A stretch of DNA of 64,000 bases from Clostridiales bacterium (lineage in GTDB: Bacteria > Bacillota > Clostridia > Saccharofermentanales > Saccharofermentanaceae): assembly GCA_017964005.1 (NCBI GenBank), contig JAGCSR010000056.1, positions 1 through 64,000 of the forward strand. Reading direction: 5' to 3'. Positions 36,284 through 45,320 of the stretch are shown here, one piece after another. A model generated the notes under the pieces. That model was not told the origin of the DNA. It ran no database searches and saw only the letters and a program-made list of their open reading frames with translations. Every line of letters begins with the position of its first letter. The stretch's first letter is position 1. The translations under genes were made by a program, and so were the position numbers.

Positions 36284-38724
36284 ATTACGCCGCGATCCTT
36301 GCAGGCGGAGTCGGATCGAGAATGGTCCGCGCCGACAGACCTAAGCAGTTCCTGGAACTGAACGGAACGCCCATCATCATCTATACGGTAAGAAGGCTTC
36401 TGGAGAAGAGGTTTTTCGATAAGCTCTATATCGCGGTTCATCCCGAGTGGATGGAGCATTTGACCGACCTGCTCGATAAGTACGGGATCGTGGACGATTA
36501 CGTTGTCGTTATCCCGGGTGGCAAGGAGCGTCTTGATACCATCACCAATGTCATTAACGCGATCGATTCCGATCACGGGATAAAGGATGAGGACAAGATC
36601 TTTATCCATGACGCGGTAAGGCCCTTCGTTACTGATAAGATCATACGCGACTCCCTGGATGCCCTCGATACCTGTGACGCGGTCGTTGCCGCAGATCCTG
36701 CTGTAGATACGATGCTTTGGATCGAAGACGGCCATAAGGATGTCTCTAAGATGCCTGCGAGGAAGAACCTCTACCATGGTCAGGCTCCGGACAGCTTCAA
36801 GCTCAAAGTCCTTGCCGATTCACTTTTCGCTCTTACCCCAGAAGAGAGGAAGACCATCACCGGTACTGCGCAGATCTGTCTTACAAAAGGGATCCCCATT
36901 AATACGGTTCCGGGTGACAGGTCGAATATCAAGATCACCACGGATGTTGATATGGCCATCGCAAAGGCTATATTGGAATATAACGTAAAGCTTAAGTCGG
37001 AGGGAACTCCCTACGAGCCCACGGCAGAAGACGATAAGATACAGAACAGCCTGTCAGGTGCCGTCCTGACGACCGTGGAATTCAAGAGGGTAATGCTCAA
37101 TATCTCGGGGTATATCTCGGATGATATCTCAGGGGACATAGAGCAGGCTCAGCTCATCCTCAAAAGTGACAAGGTGACGGCTGCACCTCACCATATAAAG
37201 GTCAGTGTCAAACACAGGACTTTCGATGCGGCTTTCCACATCAGTGATATGGTGGACCGCGCGCCTCTCCCGACAGGAAGTTACAAGCTCCTTCTGGTGG
37301 TTGACGGCAAAGAGTATCCTTCTTATCTCGATACCAGGCTCCGTCATGCCAACTTTGAGGTCGTGTCGTTAATGAACTTCTCACATTTAAGGGAGACTAA
37401 GAAACACGGCATCGAGCGTTACGAGATTACCCGAAAAGTGGATAAATCCACCGGCATGATCGGTTGGAATGTCGTTCTCGAGACGCAAAGGGATACCCCT
37501 ACGTTCAAAGAACAGATCATTGACTTCGGCGGCGGTTTGGTATCTTTGGGCAAGGCGATCAAAAGAGTGGTAAAGGACGCGGTCATTCCCATGAGGGAGA
37601 ATTCCCTGATAAGGCTGTTCAACCGCACATCAAGAAAATACATGTCCACCCCTCACGACAAGAAGACTATCCTGTTCGCCTCAGACTCCAGATCCGAACT
37701 CGGCGGTAATGAGGAGCTTATCTATAACCGCATGATCGAACGCGGCATGGCAGATGACTTCAATTATGTGTTCAACTATTCCAGTTCCATCTCCCACAGG
37801 CGTTCTATCCATGCCATGAGAAAGTTCACCAGGATGCTGGCAACCTGCGACATCCTGATCATCGACGACTTCCTGCCGTTCATATATAAGTTCGATTTCC
37901 CGCCCGAAGTAAAGGTCGTTCAGGCATGGCATGCCTGCGGAGCCTTCAAGTCATTGGGATTTGAGAGGATCGGCAAGAGGGGTGCCCCGAAGATCGATAC
38001 CAGGGTTCATAAGTGCTATACAGATATGCCTGTAACTTCCATGCATTCCGCGCTTCACCATGCGGAAGGCTTCGCTCTTCCCGAGAGTGTTTTCCGTCCT
38101 ATCGGAGTTCCGAGGACAGACCTGTTCTTCGATGAGGAATACAAAAAGAAGGTCAGCGAAGAACTTTATGAACTGTATCCGATGCTCAAGGGACGCAAGG
38201 TATATCTTTATGCTCCGACATTCCGCGGACGTAACGCTCTGAACGCGACATTCCCTTATAACAAAGTGGATTTTGAGACATGGGGAAAATTCCTTAAGAA
38301 GGAAGGATCAATCCTTATCCTCAAGATGCACCCCTTCGTTGAAGAACCTGTACCGATCCCGGAAGAGTACGCGGACTATATGATCGATCTGTCCGAATAC
38401 CGTGAAGTCAATAACATCCTGTTCATCACGGATGTGCTGATCACGGACTATTCTTCGGTAATGTACGAGTTCTCGCTCCTGAGAAGACCCATGTACTTCT
38501 TTGCATTCGATCTTATCCCTTACATAAGATCCCGTGACTTCTATGAGGATTACGAGAGTACCGTTCCCGGCTATATCTGTGAGACTTTCGCATCTCTTAT
38601 GAGGAGCCTTTACGAGGAACCAGATTATGATTTGAGCATCATCGATACTTTCGTTAAGAAGAACTTTACTTATACTGACGGCAAAGCGACCGACAGGTTC
38701 ATCGATGAGATAATCTTAAGATAA
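36280..38724 (+). CDS. Bifunctional TarI-TarL: ribitol-5-P cytidylyltransferase fused to CDP-ribitol/glycerol phosphotransferase
   Basis: 814 aa. Residues about 1-235 are IspD/TarI-type nucleotidyltransferase: AAILAGGVGSRM, PKQFLELNGTPII, FIHDAVRPFV and ITTDVDMAIA. A middle beta-rich segment (about 250-400) resembles the N-terminal accessory part of polymerases. Residues about 445-814 are the TagF/TarL glycerophosphotransferase domain: WHACGAFKSLGFER, YAPTFRGR, ILKMHPF and DVLITDYSSVMYEF. Start GTG 36280 after AGGAGGTG. With Rpe and TarJ this gives the full route ribulose-5-P to poly(ribitol-P). IspD activity is a less likely alternative because the Tar context is complete. Confidence 0.9.
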   Translation: MNYAAILAGGVGSRMVRADRPKQFLELNGTPIIIYTVRRLLEKRFFDKLYIAVHPEWMEHLTDLLDKYGIVDDYVVVIPGGKERLDTITNVINAIDSDHGIKDEDKIFIHDAVRPFVTDKIIRDSLDALDTCDAVVAADPAVDTMLWIEDGHKDVSKMPARKNLYHGQAPDSFKLKVLADSLFALTPEERKTITGTAQICLTKGIPINTVPGDRSNIKITTDVDMAIAKAILEYNVKLKSEGTPYEPTAEDDKIQNSLSGAVLTTVEFKRVMLNISGYISDDISGDIEQAQLILKSDKVTAAPHHIKVSVKHRTFDAAFHISDMVDRAPLPTGSYKLLLVVDGKEYPSYLDTRLRHANFEVVSLMNFSHLRETKKHGIERYEITRKVDKSTGMIGWNVVLETQRDTPTFKEQIIDFGGGLVSLGKAIKRVVKDAVIPMRENSLIRLFNRTSRKYMSTPHDKKTILFASDSRSELGGNEELIYNRMIERGMADDFNYVFNYSSSISHRRSIHAMRKFTRMLATCDILIIDDFLPFIYKFDFPPEVKVVQAWHACGAFKSLGFERIGKRGAPKIDTRVHKCYTDMPVTSMHSALHHAEGFALPESVFRPIGVPRTDLFFDEEYKKKVSEELYELYPMLKGRKVYLYAPTFRGRNALNATFPYNKVDFETWGKFLKKEGSILILKMHPFVEEPVPIPEEYADYMIDLSEYREVNNILFITDVLITDYSSVMYEFSLLRRPMYFFAFDLIPYIRSRDFYEDYESTVPGYICETFASLMRSLYEEPDYDLSIIDTFVKKNFTYTDGKATDRFIDEIILR

Positions 38725-38752
38725 GTTCATCCCGGAAAACGATAAAACTAAC

Positions 38753-38781
38753 ACGGGGCTGCATTGCAGCCCCGTTGCTTT
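38753..38781. terminator. Hairpin between convergent genes
   Basis: ACGGGGCTGCA/TGCAGCCCCGT (38753-38775) with TGCTTTTC on the right and A-rich sequence on the left; may serve both the tar genes and the opposite L,D-transpeptidase gene. Confidence 0.8.
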
Positions 38782-38797
38782 TCTTACAGATTATCCG

Positions 38798-40366
38798 TTA
38801 TTTGTAGACCTTAACCGTTGTTCCGACAGGTACGTTCTGATAGACGAACTTGGCGAAATCTGTATTAAGCCTTACGCATCCGTGAGACAGATGCATGCCG
38901 AGCCTGCCGTCCTGAAGAGTGCCGTTTCTGTTGTAGAGGATACTGTGCATGCCGTAATTGCCGTGGAAGAATGAGGCATAGTGGCACCAGGAACTTCCTG
39001 ATACGAAGGTCCTGACCTTGCTGTAGATCCTGAAAGTTCCGATAACGGTAGGCGTTGAAGCTTTTCCGGGTGAACACTTAACGTAGTTCACCAAAGTCCA
39101 GTTGCCCTGATAACCCTTATAGAGACCCAAACGGCAGTGGGTGTAGTCGACCATGACGAGCCATGATGTTCTCGAAGACACGGACTGTGCTTTCTGGGTC
39201 ATCTTGTACTTGACCGCGTCAGCAACGCCGTTGCCGTCGAGGGAGTAACCGTCGATATTGCAGTTGGTTGCCATGGACCCCCTCGGGTGACCTCCGGTCT
39301 CAGTGGTATAGAAATAGAACTTGTTGCCGTTGATCGTCTGCCAGGAAGTTGCCATAGCCCCTTTGTTGTGGGCTGCTCCGGAACCGGTCGATCCTGACAT
39401 GAAGAAATAGTAACGCTCGCCATCAAGGGTCTGCCATCCCGTAGCCATGGCGCACTTGCTGTGGGCCTTGCCTGAAGCAGAAGATGCGGACTTATAGAAA
39501 TAATACCTGTCACCTTCGACAGTTAACCATCCGGAGGCTGCGGAACCTTTGACATGACCGTCCGTGTCGCTCGGATAGAAATAGTACTTCTCACCGTCGA
39601 CCGATGTAAGCCCTGTGGCAAACTGTCCCTTAACATGACCGTCCTTGTCTGACTTGAAGAAATAGAAGAGTCCTTCGGAAAGTTTCGTAAGTCCCTTAGC
39701 CATGGAGCCCTTAACGATATCGCCCTTGTTCTTTACATTGTAGTAGCGCATAACACCGTCAGTCTCAAGCCACCCGGTGGCCATTGCTCCCTTGGGATGG
39801 TCTTCGGTGGCGCTGTCATAGAAATAGAAATCGTTGCCGCTGATCTTGACGGATCCGGTTACCATCTGTCCCTTGGCATGGTCTTCGGATGCTTTCTTAT
39901 AGAAGTAATATCTGGAACCTTCATATGACAGCCATCCGGTTGCCATCTGTCCTTTCACATGACCGTCTTTCTTGCTCTTATAGAAATAGAAGTTTGAGCC
40001 ATCGATCTCCTGCCATCCGCATGCCATGGCGCCGGCTTGCTGATCTTCTGTTGCAGTCTGCAGCAGATAATATCTTACGCCGCTGTCTGACAGGAATCCT
40101 GTTGCCATCTGTCCCATCTTGTGCTCGCTGTTGGTCGTCTTATAGAAGTAGTATCTGTCACCGGCTATTTCCTGCCATCCGGTCAGGGCGATCCCGTTCT
40201 CGTAGTAATATGTGATGTCGGAATCCGTTACCCATCCGTCCAGGACAGGAGTATCTGTCTCATCAGCTGATACTTTGTTGCCGCCCAGCAATACCGGAAC
40301 AAAGATCATTGTTGCGCAAGCAGCAATTATACCTGCCGTCTTTATCTTCGAAAAGCCGATCTTCAT
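38798..40366 (-). CDS. Secreted L,D-transpeptidase with cell-wall-binding repeats
   Basis: 522 aa. Signal peptide (hydrophobic ~12-32, cleavage near VSA-DET). About ten repeats of roughly 28-33 residues (about 40-375) carry the GW...G..YYF pattern of choline/glucan-type wall-binding repeats, with the recurring G(A/Q)MATGW. C-terminal YkuD domain (about 398-522) has the HGNYGMHS and HLSHGCVRL motifs, catalytic C497. YkuD enzymes make 3-3 crosslinks or attach proteins to peptidoglycan. Ribosome site AGGGAGAA ahead of ATG 40366. Confidence 0.92.
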   Translation of the reverse strand: MKIGFSKIKTAGIIAACATMIFVPVLLGGNKVSADETDTPVLDGWVTDSDITYYYENGIALTGWQEIAGDRYYFYKTTNSEHKMGQMATGFLSDSGVRYYLLQTATEDQQAGAMACGWQEIDGSNFYFYKSKKDGHVKGQMATGWLSYEGSRYYFYKKASEDHAKGQMVTGSVKISGNDFYFYDSATEDHPKGAMATGWLETDGVMRYYNVKNKGDIVKGSMAKGLTKLSEGLFYFFKSDKDGHVKGQFATGLTSVDGEKYYFYPSDTDGHVKGSAASGWLTVEGDRYYFYKSASSASGKAHSKCAMATGWQTLDGERYYFFMSGSTGSGAAHNKGAMATSWQTINGNKFYFYTTETGGHPRGSMATNCNIDGYSLDGNGVADAVKYKMTQKAQSVSSRTSWLVMVDYTHCRLGLYKGYQGNWTLVNYVKCSPGKASTPTVIGTFRIYSKVRTFVSGSSWCHYASFFHGNYGMHSILYNRNGTLQDGRLGMHLSHGCVRLNTDFAKFVYQNVPVGTTVKVYK

Positions 40367-40407
40367 ATAGATTCTCCCTTTACTGTGATAATTCCTAATT
40401 AATATAC

Positions 40408-40435
40408 ACTATATATCTATATAATGCTCTGACAA
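40408..40435 (-). promoter_or_regulatory. Promoter of the L,D-transpeptidase gene
   Basis: Minus strand: TTGTCA (40435-40430), 16-nt spacer, TATAGT (40413-40408). The same bases can be read forward as CTGACA (40429-40434) with TATCAT (40453-40458), a possible divergent promoter for the lyxose isomerase gene. Confidence 0.5.
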
Positions 40436-40481
40436 ATTAGTAAAATATTTTGTATCATATATAGGTGTTCGGAGGTATTTT

Positions 40482-41174
40482 ATGAAAAGATCGGAGATAA
40501 ACGCGGCCCTTGCCGAGATGGAAGGCTTCATAAAAGACATGAAGATCTCGCTGCCTCCTTTCTGCGCATTTACTCCCGAAGAATGGAAAACCAAAGGTCA
40601 TGAGTATGACGAGATCCGTGACAATATGCTGGGTTGGGATATCACGGACTACGGCCTGGAGAAGTTCTGCGAGGTTGGATTCTCCCTTATTACCCTCCGT
40701 AACGGCAACGTTAATATGAGTGACAGATACCCGAAAACATATGCCGAGAAACTGATCTATATCAGAGAAGGACAGTATTCGCCGAACCACTTCCACTGGA
40801 AGAAGATGGAAGACATCATAAACAGGGGAGGCGGAATACTGCTGATAAGGGTATATAATTCCCTGCCCGATGAGGGGATCGACCGTGACTCGGATGTGAC
40901 CTTACAGCTGGATGGTGTTACGTCGGTTGTCCCGGCCGGCACTCAGATCTCGCTTGCCCCGGGACAGAGCATAACCATCCCGCCTTTGCTCTATCATGAC
41001 TTCGAAGTCAAAGAAGGCACCGGTCCCATATTGCTGGGAGAAGTGTCACAGTGCAATGACGACAATACCGACAACAGGTTCAATCCCCCGGTGGGAAGGT
41101 TCCCGAAGATAGAAGAAGACGAAGCGCCGGCAAGGCTTCTTTGCAACGAATATCCTGCCGCGCCGGATACATGA
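40482..41174 (+). CDS. D-lyxose ketol-isomerase family protein
   Basis: 230 aa cupin-fold sugar isomerase (DUF1498). Family signs: N-terminal NAALAEMEGFI, LPPFCAFTPEEW, metal-binding HFHWKKMEDIINRGGG and LYHDFEVKEG. Interconverts D-lyxose/D-xylulose or D-mannose/D-fructose. CGGAGGT ribosome site. The divergent neighbour is the L,D-transpeptidase; no sugar transporter is adjacent. Confidence 0.87.
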   Translation: MKRSEINAALAEMEGFIKDMKISLPPFCAFTPEEWKTKGHEYDEIRDNMLGWDITDYGLEKFCEVGFSLITLRNGNVNMSDRYPKTYAEKLIYIREGQYSPNHFHWKKMEDIINRGGGILLIRVYNSLPDEGIDRDSDVTLQLDGVTSVVPAGTQISLAPGQSITIPPLLYHDFEVKEGTGPILLGEVSQCNDDNTDNRFNPPVGRFPKIEEDEAPARLLCNEYPAAPDT

Positions 41175-41202
41175 ATACAAGATAAACGAAGGGAGATAAC
41201 AT

Positions 41203-41787
41203 ATGGATATCAAATCTATCAAGACCAAGAGCATATTGGTCGATATCATCCTCATACTGGTCGGGGCGATCCTGATAGTACTTAATCAGTTTATAGCGGG
41301 CATGTTCGTTCAGATCCTCGGAGGCGTATTCGTCATGATGGGGATCATCGGCGTTATCGTATTCTTTATCATGAAGCAAAAGACCATAGGTGATACATTT
41401 ATGATGGCAGGGTGCGTTGCATCGGCTCTGGTGGGACTCTTCTTCCTGTTCAAGCCGGATGTGGTTGTCTCGGCTTTCAATTATATATTCGGATCCATCA
41501 TGATCGTGGCGGGTCTCGTGGTAATGATAACTTCTCTGGGCAACAGCCGGCACGTCGGCAAGGGCTGGTGGGTCACGGCTCTGTTCGGGATGGCCGCCAC
41601 GGTTATGGGATGCATAGTCCTCTTCGCCGAGATCGGAGACAACGTTATCTGCATCCTTACGGGCATCGCGCTGATCTTGTGCGGTGTTGCCGCGATCATC
41701 GAGACCATCAGGATCAGCAAAGCCGCCCAGAAGGTGGCCAAGCAGAGTTTTACTCCTCCTCCGGGAGACCGTGTGGGACCTGTATAA
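41203..41787 (+). CDS. DUF308-family membrane protein
   Basis: 194 aa with six predicted membrane helices in three hairpins (about 12-34, 36-56, 66-82, 88-108, 119-140, 145-166), in the style of HdeD/DUF308 proteins, and a short cytosolic tail with PPPGDR. AAGGGAG ribosome site. Role unknown; HdeD is linked to acid stress in enterobacteria. Confidence 0.75.
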   Translation: MDIKSIKTKSILVDIILILVGAILIVLNQFIAGMFVQILGGVFVMMGIIGVIVFFIMKQKTIGDTFMMAGCVASALVGLFFLFKPDVVVSAFNYIFGSIMIVAGLVVMITSLGNSRHVGKGWWVTALFGMAATVMGCIVLFAEIGDNVICILTGIALILCGVAAIIETIRISKAAQKVAKQSFTPPPGDRVGPV

Positions 41788-41889
41788 ATCAACAAATAAA
41801 AAGGCGATTTTCGTTAATAAAGACGAAGTTTATCCCGGATCGTTTGTGCTAAAATTATTTGCGAAAAAGATATCTTGAGGTGCTGCCAT

Positions 41890-43374
41890 ATGTATAAGAT
41901 CGGTTTTGACAATGATAAGTATGTAGAATTACAGAGCAAGAACATCAGAGACAGGATCGAGAAATTCGGCGGCAAGCTTTATTTGGAATTCGGCGGCAAG
42001 CTTTTCGACGATTATCATGCATCCAGAGTCCTTCCGGGATTCGCTCCCGACAGTAAGATCCGCATGCTCAAGGCCCTGTCCGAGGACTGCGAGATCGTTA
42101 TCGCCATCAATGCGGATGCCATCGAGAAGAGCAAGAGGCGCGGTGATATAGGCATCACTTACGATCAGGAAGTCTTAAGGCTCATCGACGCTTTCACCGA
42201 GTTCGGTCTCTTCGTCGGATCTGTCTGCATTACCCAGTACACGGGTCAGAGCCTCGCCGAGACATTCGAAGCAAGACTCCGCCAGCTTGGTGTAAAGGTA
42301 TATAAGCATTATCCCATCGAAGGATATCCTTCCAATATCCCGCTTATAGTAAGCGAAGACGGCTACGGCCGCAACGATTATATCGAGACCTCGAGGAAAC
42401 TCGTTGTCGTAACGGCTCCGGGTCCCGGTTCCGGAAAGATGGCAACATGCCTGTCGCAGCTCTACCATGAGAACAAGCGCGGCATCAAGGCAGGCTATGC
42501 CAAGTTCGAGACATTCCCTATCTGGAGCATTCCTCTCCAGCATCCCGTTAACCTCGCATATGAGGCGGCAACGGCTGACCTTGCGGATGTCAACATGATC
42601 GACCCGTTCCACCTGGAAGCTTACGGCAAGACCACGGTCAACTACAACCGCGATGTCGAGATATTCCCCGTTGTAAATGCCATCTTCGAAGAGATCTTCG
42701 GACAGTCCCCCTACAAGAGCCCCACGGACATGGGTGTTAACATGGCAGGTTTTGCCATAGTCGACGATGAGATATGCTGTGATGCTGCCAAGCAGGAGAT
42801 AATAAGAAGGTATTATAAAGCGAAGTGCGCCGCAAAGCAGGGAACTTCCGACGGAACGGAAGCTGCCAAGATAGAGCTGCTCATGAAGAAGGGCGGCATC
42901 GACATCTCCGACCGCAGGGTCATCAGCGCTGCACTCGTAAGAGCGGAATCCACGGAAGGTCCGGCTGTTGCCATAGAACTCCCCGACGGGACCATGGTCA
43001 CAGGCAAGACTTCGGATCTTCTGGGCGCTTCGGCGGCGGCTCTCCTAAATGCCCTGAAGGCTTTGGCAGGCATATCCCACGATATACCGCTCATATCGCC
43101 CATCGTTATCGAGCCTATCCAGGATCTTAAGATCAACCACATGGGCAACCGCAACCCCAGACTCCATACGGATGAGGTCCTGATCGCCCTGTCCATATCG
43201 GCTGCGACCAACCCCGTGGCAAAGCTTGCCATCGAGCAGCTGGGGAACCTTCGTAACTCCGATGCCCACGCTACCACGATACTGTCTTCCGTAGATGCCA
43301 ACATGTTCAGGAGACTCGGCGTGAACATCACATGCGAACCGGTGTACCAGACCAAGAAACTGTACCATAAATAA
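41890..43374 (+). CDS. DUF1846 domain-containing protein
   Basis: 494 aa from ATG 41890 (GAGGTG upstream); a TTG at 41875 would add MRCCH and is unlikely. Matches the well-conserved DUF1846 family: KIGFDNDKYVELQSKNIRDR, GKLYLEFGGKLFDDYHASRVLPGF, TAPGPGSGKMATCLSQLYHE (P-loop-like), FETFPIWSIPLQHPVNLAYEAATADL. Structures are known but no firm function, so it stays a conserved hypothetical. A likely extended -10 promoter (TGC-TAAAAT, 41847-41855) lies just upstream. Confidence 0.88.
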   Translation: MYKIGFDNDKYVELQSKNIRDRIEKFGGKLYLEFGGKLFDDYHASRVLPGFAPDSKIRMLKALSEDCEIVIAINADAIEKSKRRGDIGITYDQEVLRLIDAFTEFGLFVGSVCITQYTGQSLAETFEARLRQLGVKVYKHYPIEGYPSNIPLIVSEDGYGRNDYIETSRKLVVVTAPGPGSGKMATCLSQLYHENKRGIKAGYAKFETFPIWSIPLQHPVNLAYEAATADLADVNMIDPFHLEAYGKTTVNYNRDVEIFPVVNAIFEEIFGQSPYKSPTDMGVNMAGFAIVDDEICCDAAKQEIIRRYYKAKCAAKQGTSDGTEAAKIELLMKKGGIDISDRRVISAALVRAESTEGPAVAIELPDGTMVTGKTSDLLGASAAALLNALKALAGISHDIPLISPIVIEPIQDLKINHMGNRNPRLHTDEVLIALSISAATNPVAKLAIEQLGNLRNSDAHATTILSSVDANMFRRLGVNITCEPVYQTKKLYHK

Positions 43375-43423
43375 CAGGCTCTGAAGGCTTTTTGCCTTTT
43401 TCGCAAAACAGGCTAATTTCCTG

Positions 43424-43451
43424 TTGAAAATCAAAAAGATTCTGATATAAT
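43424..43451 (+). promoter_or_regulatory. Promoter of the rpmJ-rpsM ribosomal operon
   Basis: TTGAAA (43424-43429), 16-nt spacer, extended -10 TGA-TATAAT (43443-43451). Confidence 0.85.
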
Positions 43452-43518
43452 TTTTTAGCATGCGCTTTTTGGCGCTTGTTTTGTGTTGAAAAAATAACAA
43501 CAGGCAGGAGGTTCTAAC

Positions 43519-43632
43519 ATGAAAGTCAGACCGTCAGTCAAGCCGATGTGCGAGAAGTGTAAGGTCATACGTCGCCACGGCAAGGTAATGGTTATCTGTT
43601 CCGATCCCAAGCATAAGCAGAAGCAGGGATAA
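43519..43632 (+). CDS. rpmJ: 50S ribosomal protein L36
   Basis: 37 aa: [20 protein letters not shown]..., the zinc-binding form with CEKC (11-14), C27 and a following His. Start ATG 43519 with AGGAGG at 43507-43512. Heads the alpha operon. Confidence 0.96.
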   Translation: MKVRPSVKPMCEKCKVIRRHGKVMVICSDPKHKQKQG

Positions 43633-43854
43633 TAACGGATAACGGATCTTCTAGTCCGGATTTAGCCCCGGGCGCTGCGGGAGATCAAACAGTCACAAGC
43701 GCGGAACTGCTCTAACCGCCAAACAACACTTTATTGGAATTACATATTACATAGGCGCCGTAGGGGCGGCTGCTCTTCCTAACCCGAAGAGTTCCTTACA
43801 AACCGATGTCGTATATAAAACCAAATATAATACCATTATTCGGAGGTACACCAA
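43633..43854 (+). promoter_or_regulatory. Long structured leader before rpsM
   Basis: 222 nt without an open frame, in an operon whose other gaps are 16-44 nt. Visible helices: CGGA/TCCG (43643-43658), CGCC/GGCG (about 43755-43767), CTCTTC/GAAGAG (43773-43778 with 43786-43791), and a long-range GGAACT/AGTTCC. TATAAT (43826-43831) lacks a good -35. Candidate autoregulatory RNA (S4 controls the alpha operon in E. coli by a leader pseudoknot). Confidence 0.45.
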
Positions 43855-44223
43855 ATGGCTCGTATAGCCGGCGTAGATTTGCCCAATGATAAGAGAGTTG
43901 AGATAGCTCTTACTTACATTTACGGCATCGGAAGAACAAGCGCTTCCAAGATCATTGCTGATACAGGCATCAATCCCGATACCAGAGTTAAGGATCTGAC
44001 GGAAGCAGAAGTCGCGAAGATCCGTGACTCCATCGAGAACGATTACAAGGTCGAAGGTGATCTTAAGAGAGAAGTCCAGAGCAATATCAAGAGATTGACG
44101 GATATCGGCTGCTACCGCGGACGCCGTCACAGAATGGGACTCCCCGTAAGAGGCCAGCGCACAAAGACGAACGCTCGTACCCGTAAGGGACCCAAGCGTA
44201 CTGTCGCAGGCAAGAAGAAGTAA
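43855..44223 (+). CDS. rpsM: 30S ribosomal protein S13
   Basis: 122 aa. [26 protein letters not shown] start region, C-terminal [26 protein letters not shown] ribosome site at 43841. Confidence 0.97.
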   Translation: MARIAGVDLPNDKRVEIALTYIYGIGRTSASKIIADTGINPDTRVKDLTEAEVAKIRDSIENDYKVEGDLKREVQSNIKRLTDIGCYRGRRHRMGLPVRGQRTKTNARTRKGPKRTVAGKKK

Positions 44224-44239
44224 GGGAGGTTCTTAAGAT

Positions 44240-44638
44240 ATGGCTAAAGCAGCAAAGAAGGCAATCAGACCTAAGAGACGTGAGCGTAAGAACGTCATCG
44301 ACGGACAGGCTCACATCCATGCAACATTCAACAACACGATCATTACGATCACAGACAAGCAGGGTAATGCCATTTCATGGGCATCAGCCGGTGAGCAGGG
44401 CATGAAGGGTTCCCGTAAGGGTACTTCCTACGCCGCTCAGGTAGCTTCCGAGGAAGCTGCAAGGAAGGCTGTTGATCACGGCATGAAGACTGTTGAGGTT
44501 TTCGTTAAGGGCCCGGGTTCCGGAAGAGAATCCGCAGTTAGAGCTCTTGCAACAGCAGGACTTCAGGTAACCATGATCAAGGACGTAACTCCCGTTCCTC
44601 ATAACGGATGCCGTCCGCCCAAGCGCCGCAGAGTATAA
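44240..44638 (+). CDS. rpsK: 30S ribosomal protein S11
   Basis: 132 aa. [30 protein letters not shown] and terminal [15 protein letters not shown] are diagnostic. GGGAGG ribosome site. Confidence 0.97.
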   Translation: MAKAAKKAIRPKRRERKNVIDGQAHIHATFNNTIITITDKQGNAISWASAGEQGMKGSRKGTSYAAQVASEEAARKAVDHGMKTVEVFVKGPGSGRESAVRALATAGLQVTMIKDVTPVPHNGCRPPKRRRV

Positions 44639-44682
44639 TCTCGCGACGTTAATGAAATCATAATAAAGAGAGGATTATCGAC

Positions 44683-45279
44683 ATGGCTAGAGATATGACA
44701 CCGGTCCTTAAAAGATGCAGAGCACTGGGTATTGAGCCTGCTGAATTGGGATACGATAAGAGATCAAAGAGAAAGGGCAAGCAGACCCGCGGCAAGATGA
44801 GCGAGTACGGGATGCAGCTCAAAGAGAAGCAGAAGGCAAAGTTCATTTACGGCGTTCTTGAGAAGCCTTTCAGAAACTACTTCACAAAGGCTCAGAAGCT
44901 CAAGTACGGTACAACGGGTGAGAATCTCATGATCCTCCTCGAACTCAGACTCGACAACGTTTTGTTCAGAATGGGTCTGGCTCGTACAAGAGAAGAAGCA
45001 AGACAGATCGTAAGCCATAAGAACGTTCAGGTTAACGGTAAGACGGTAAATATTCCTTCCTACAGCGTTAAGGTCGGAGACGAGATCGCTATCAAGGAGA
45101 GCTGCAAGGGTTCCCAGAGATATAAGGATATCGTTGAAGTAACAGGTTCCCGCGGAATCCCCGAGTGGGTAGATTCCGACAGAGAGAATCTGACAGGTAA
45201 GATCACGGCAATTCCCACAAGAGAGCAGATCACTGTTCCCGTCAACGAAGTTGCCATCGTCGAGCTTTATTCCAAATAA
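44683..45279 (+). CDS. rpsD: 30S ribosomal protein S4
   Basis: 198 aa. Primary 16S binder and frequent autoregulator. S4 RNA-binding domain LDNVLFRMGLARTREEARQIVSH. The N-terminal zinc Cys cluster of some S4 proteins is absent (single Cys only), so it is the C-minus form. Confidence 0.96.
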   Translation: MARDMTPVLKRCRALGIEPAELGYDKRSKRKGKQTRGKMSEYGMQLKEKQKAKFIYGVLEKPFRNYFTKAQKLKYGTTGENLMILLELRLDNVLFRMGLARTREEARQIVSHKNVQVNGKTVNIPSYSVKVGDEIAIKESCKGSQRYKDIVEVTGSRGIPEWVDSDRENLTGKITAIPTREQITVPVNEVAIVELYSK

Positions 45280-45320
45280 TAAAGACGACCCGACTAAGAA
45301 TACTTCAAGGAGGATAAATC

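Noticed and set aside
43826..43831. Promoter directly before rpsM
   Set aside because: TATAAT is present, but there is no -35 at 16-18 nt, so rpsM is assigned to the rpmJ promoter.
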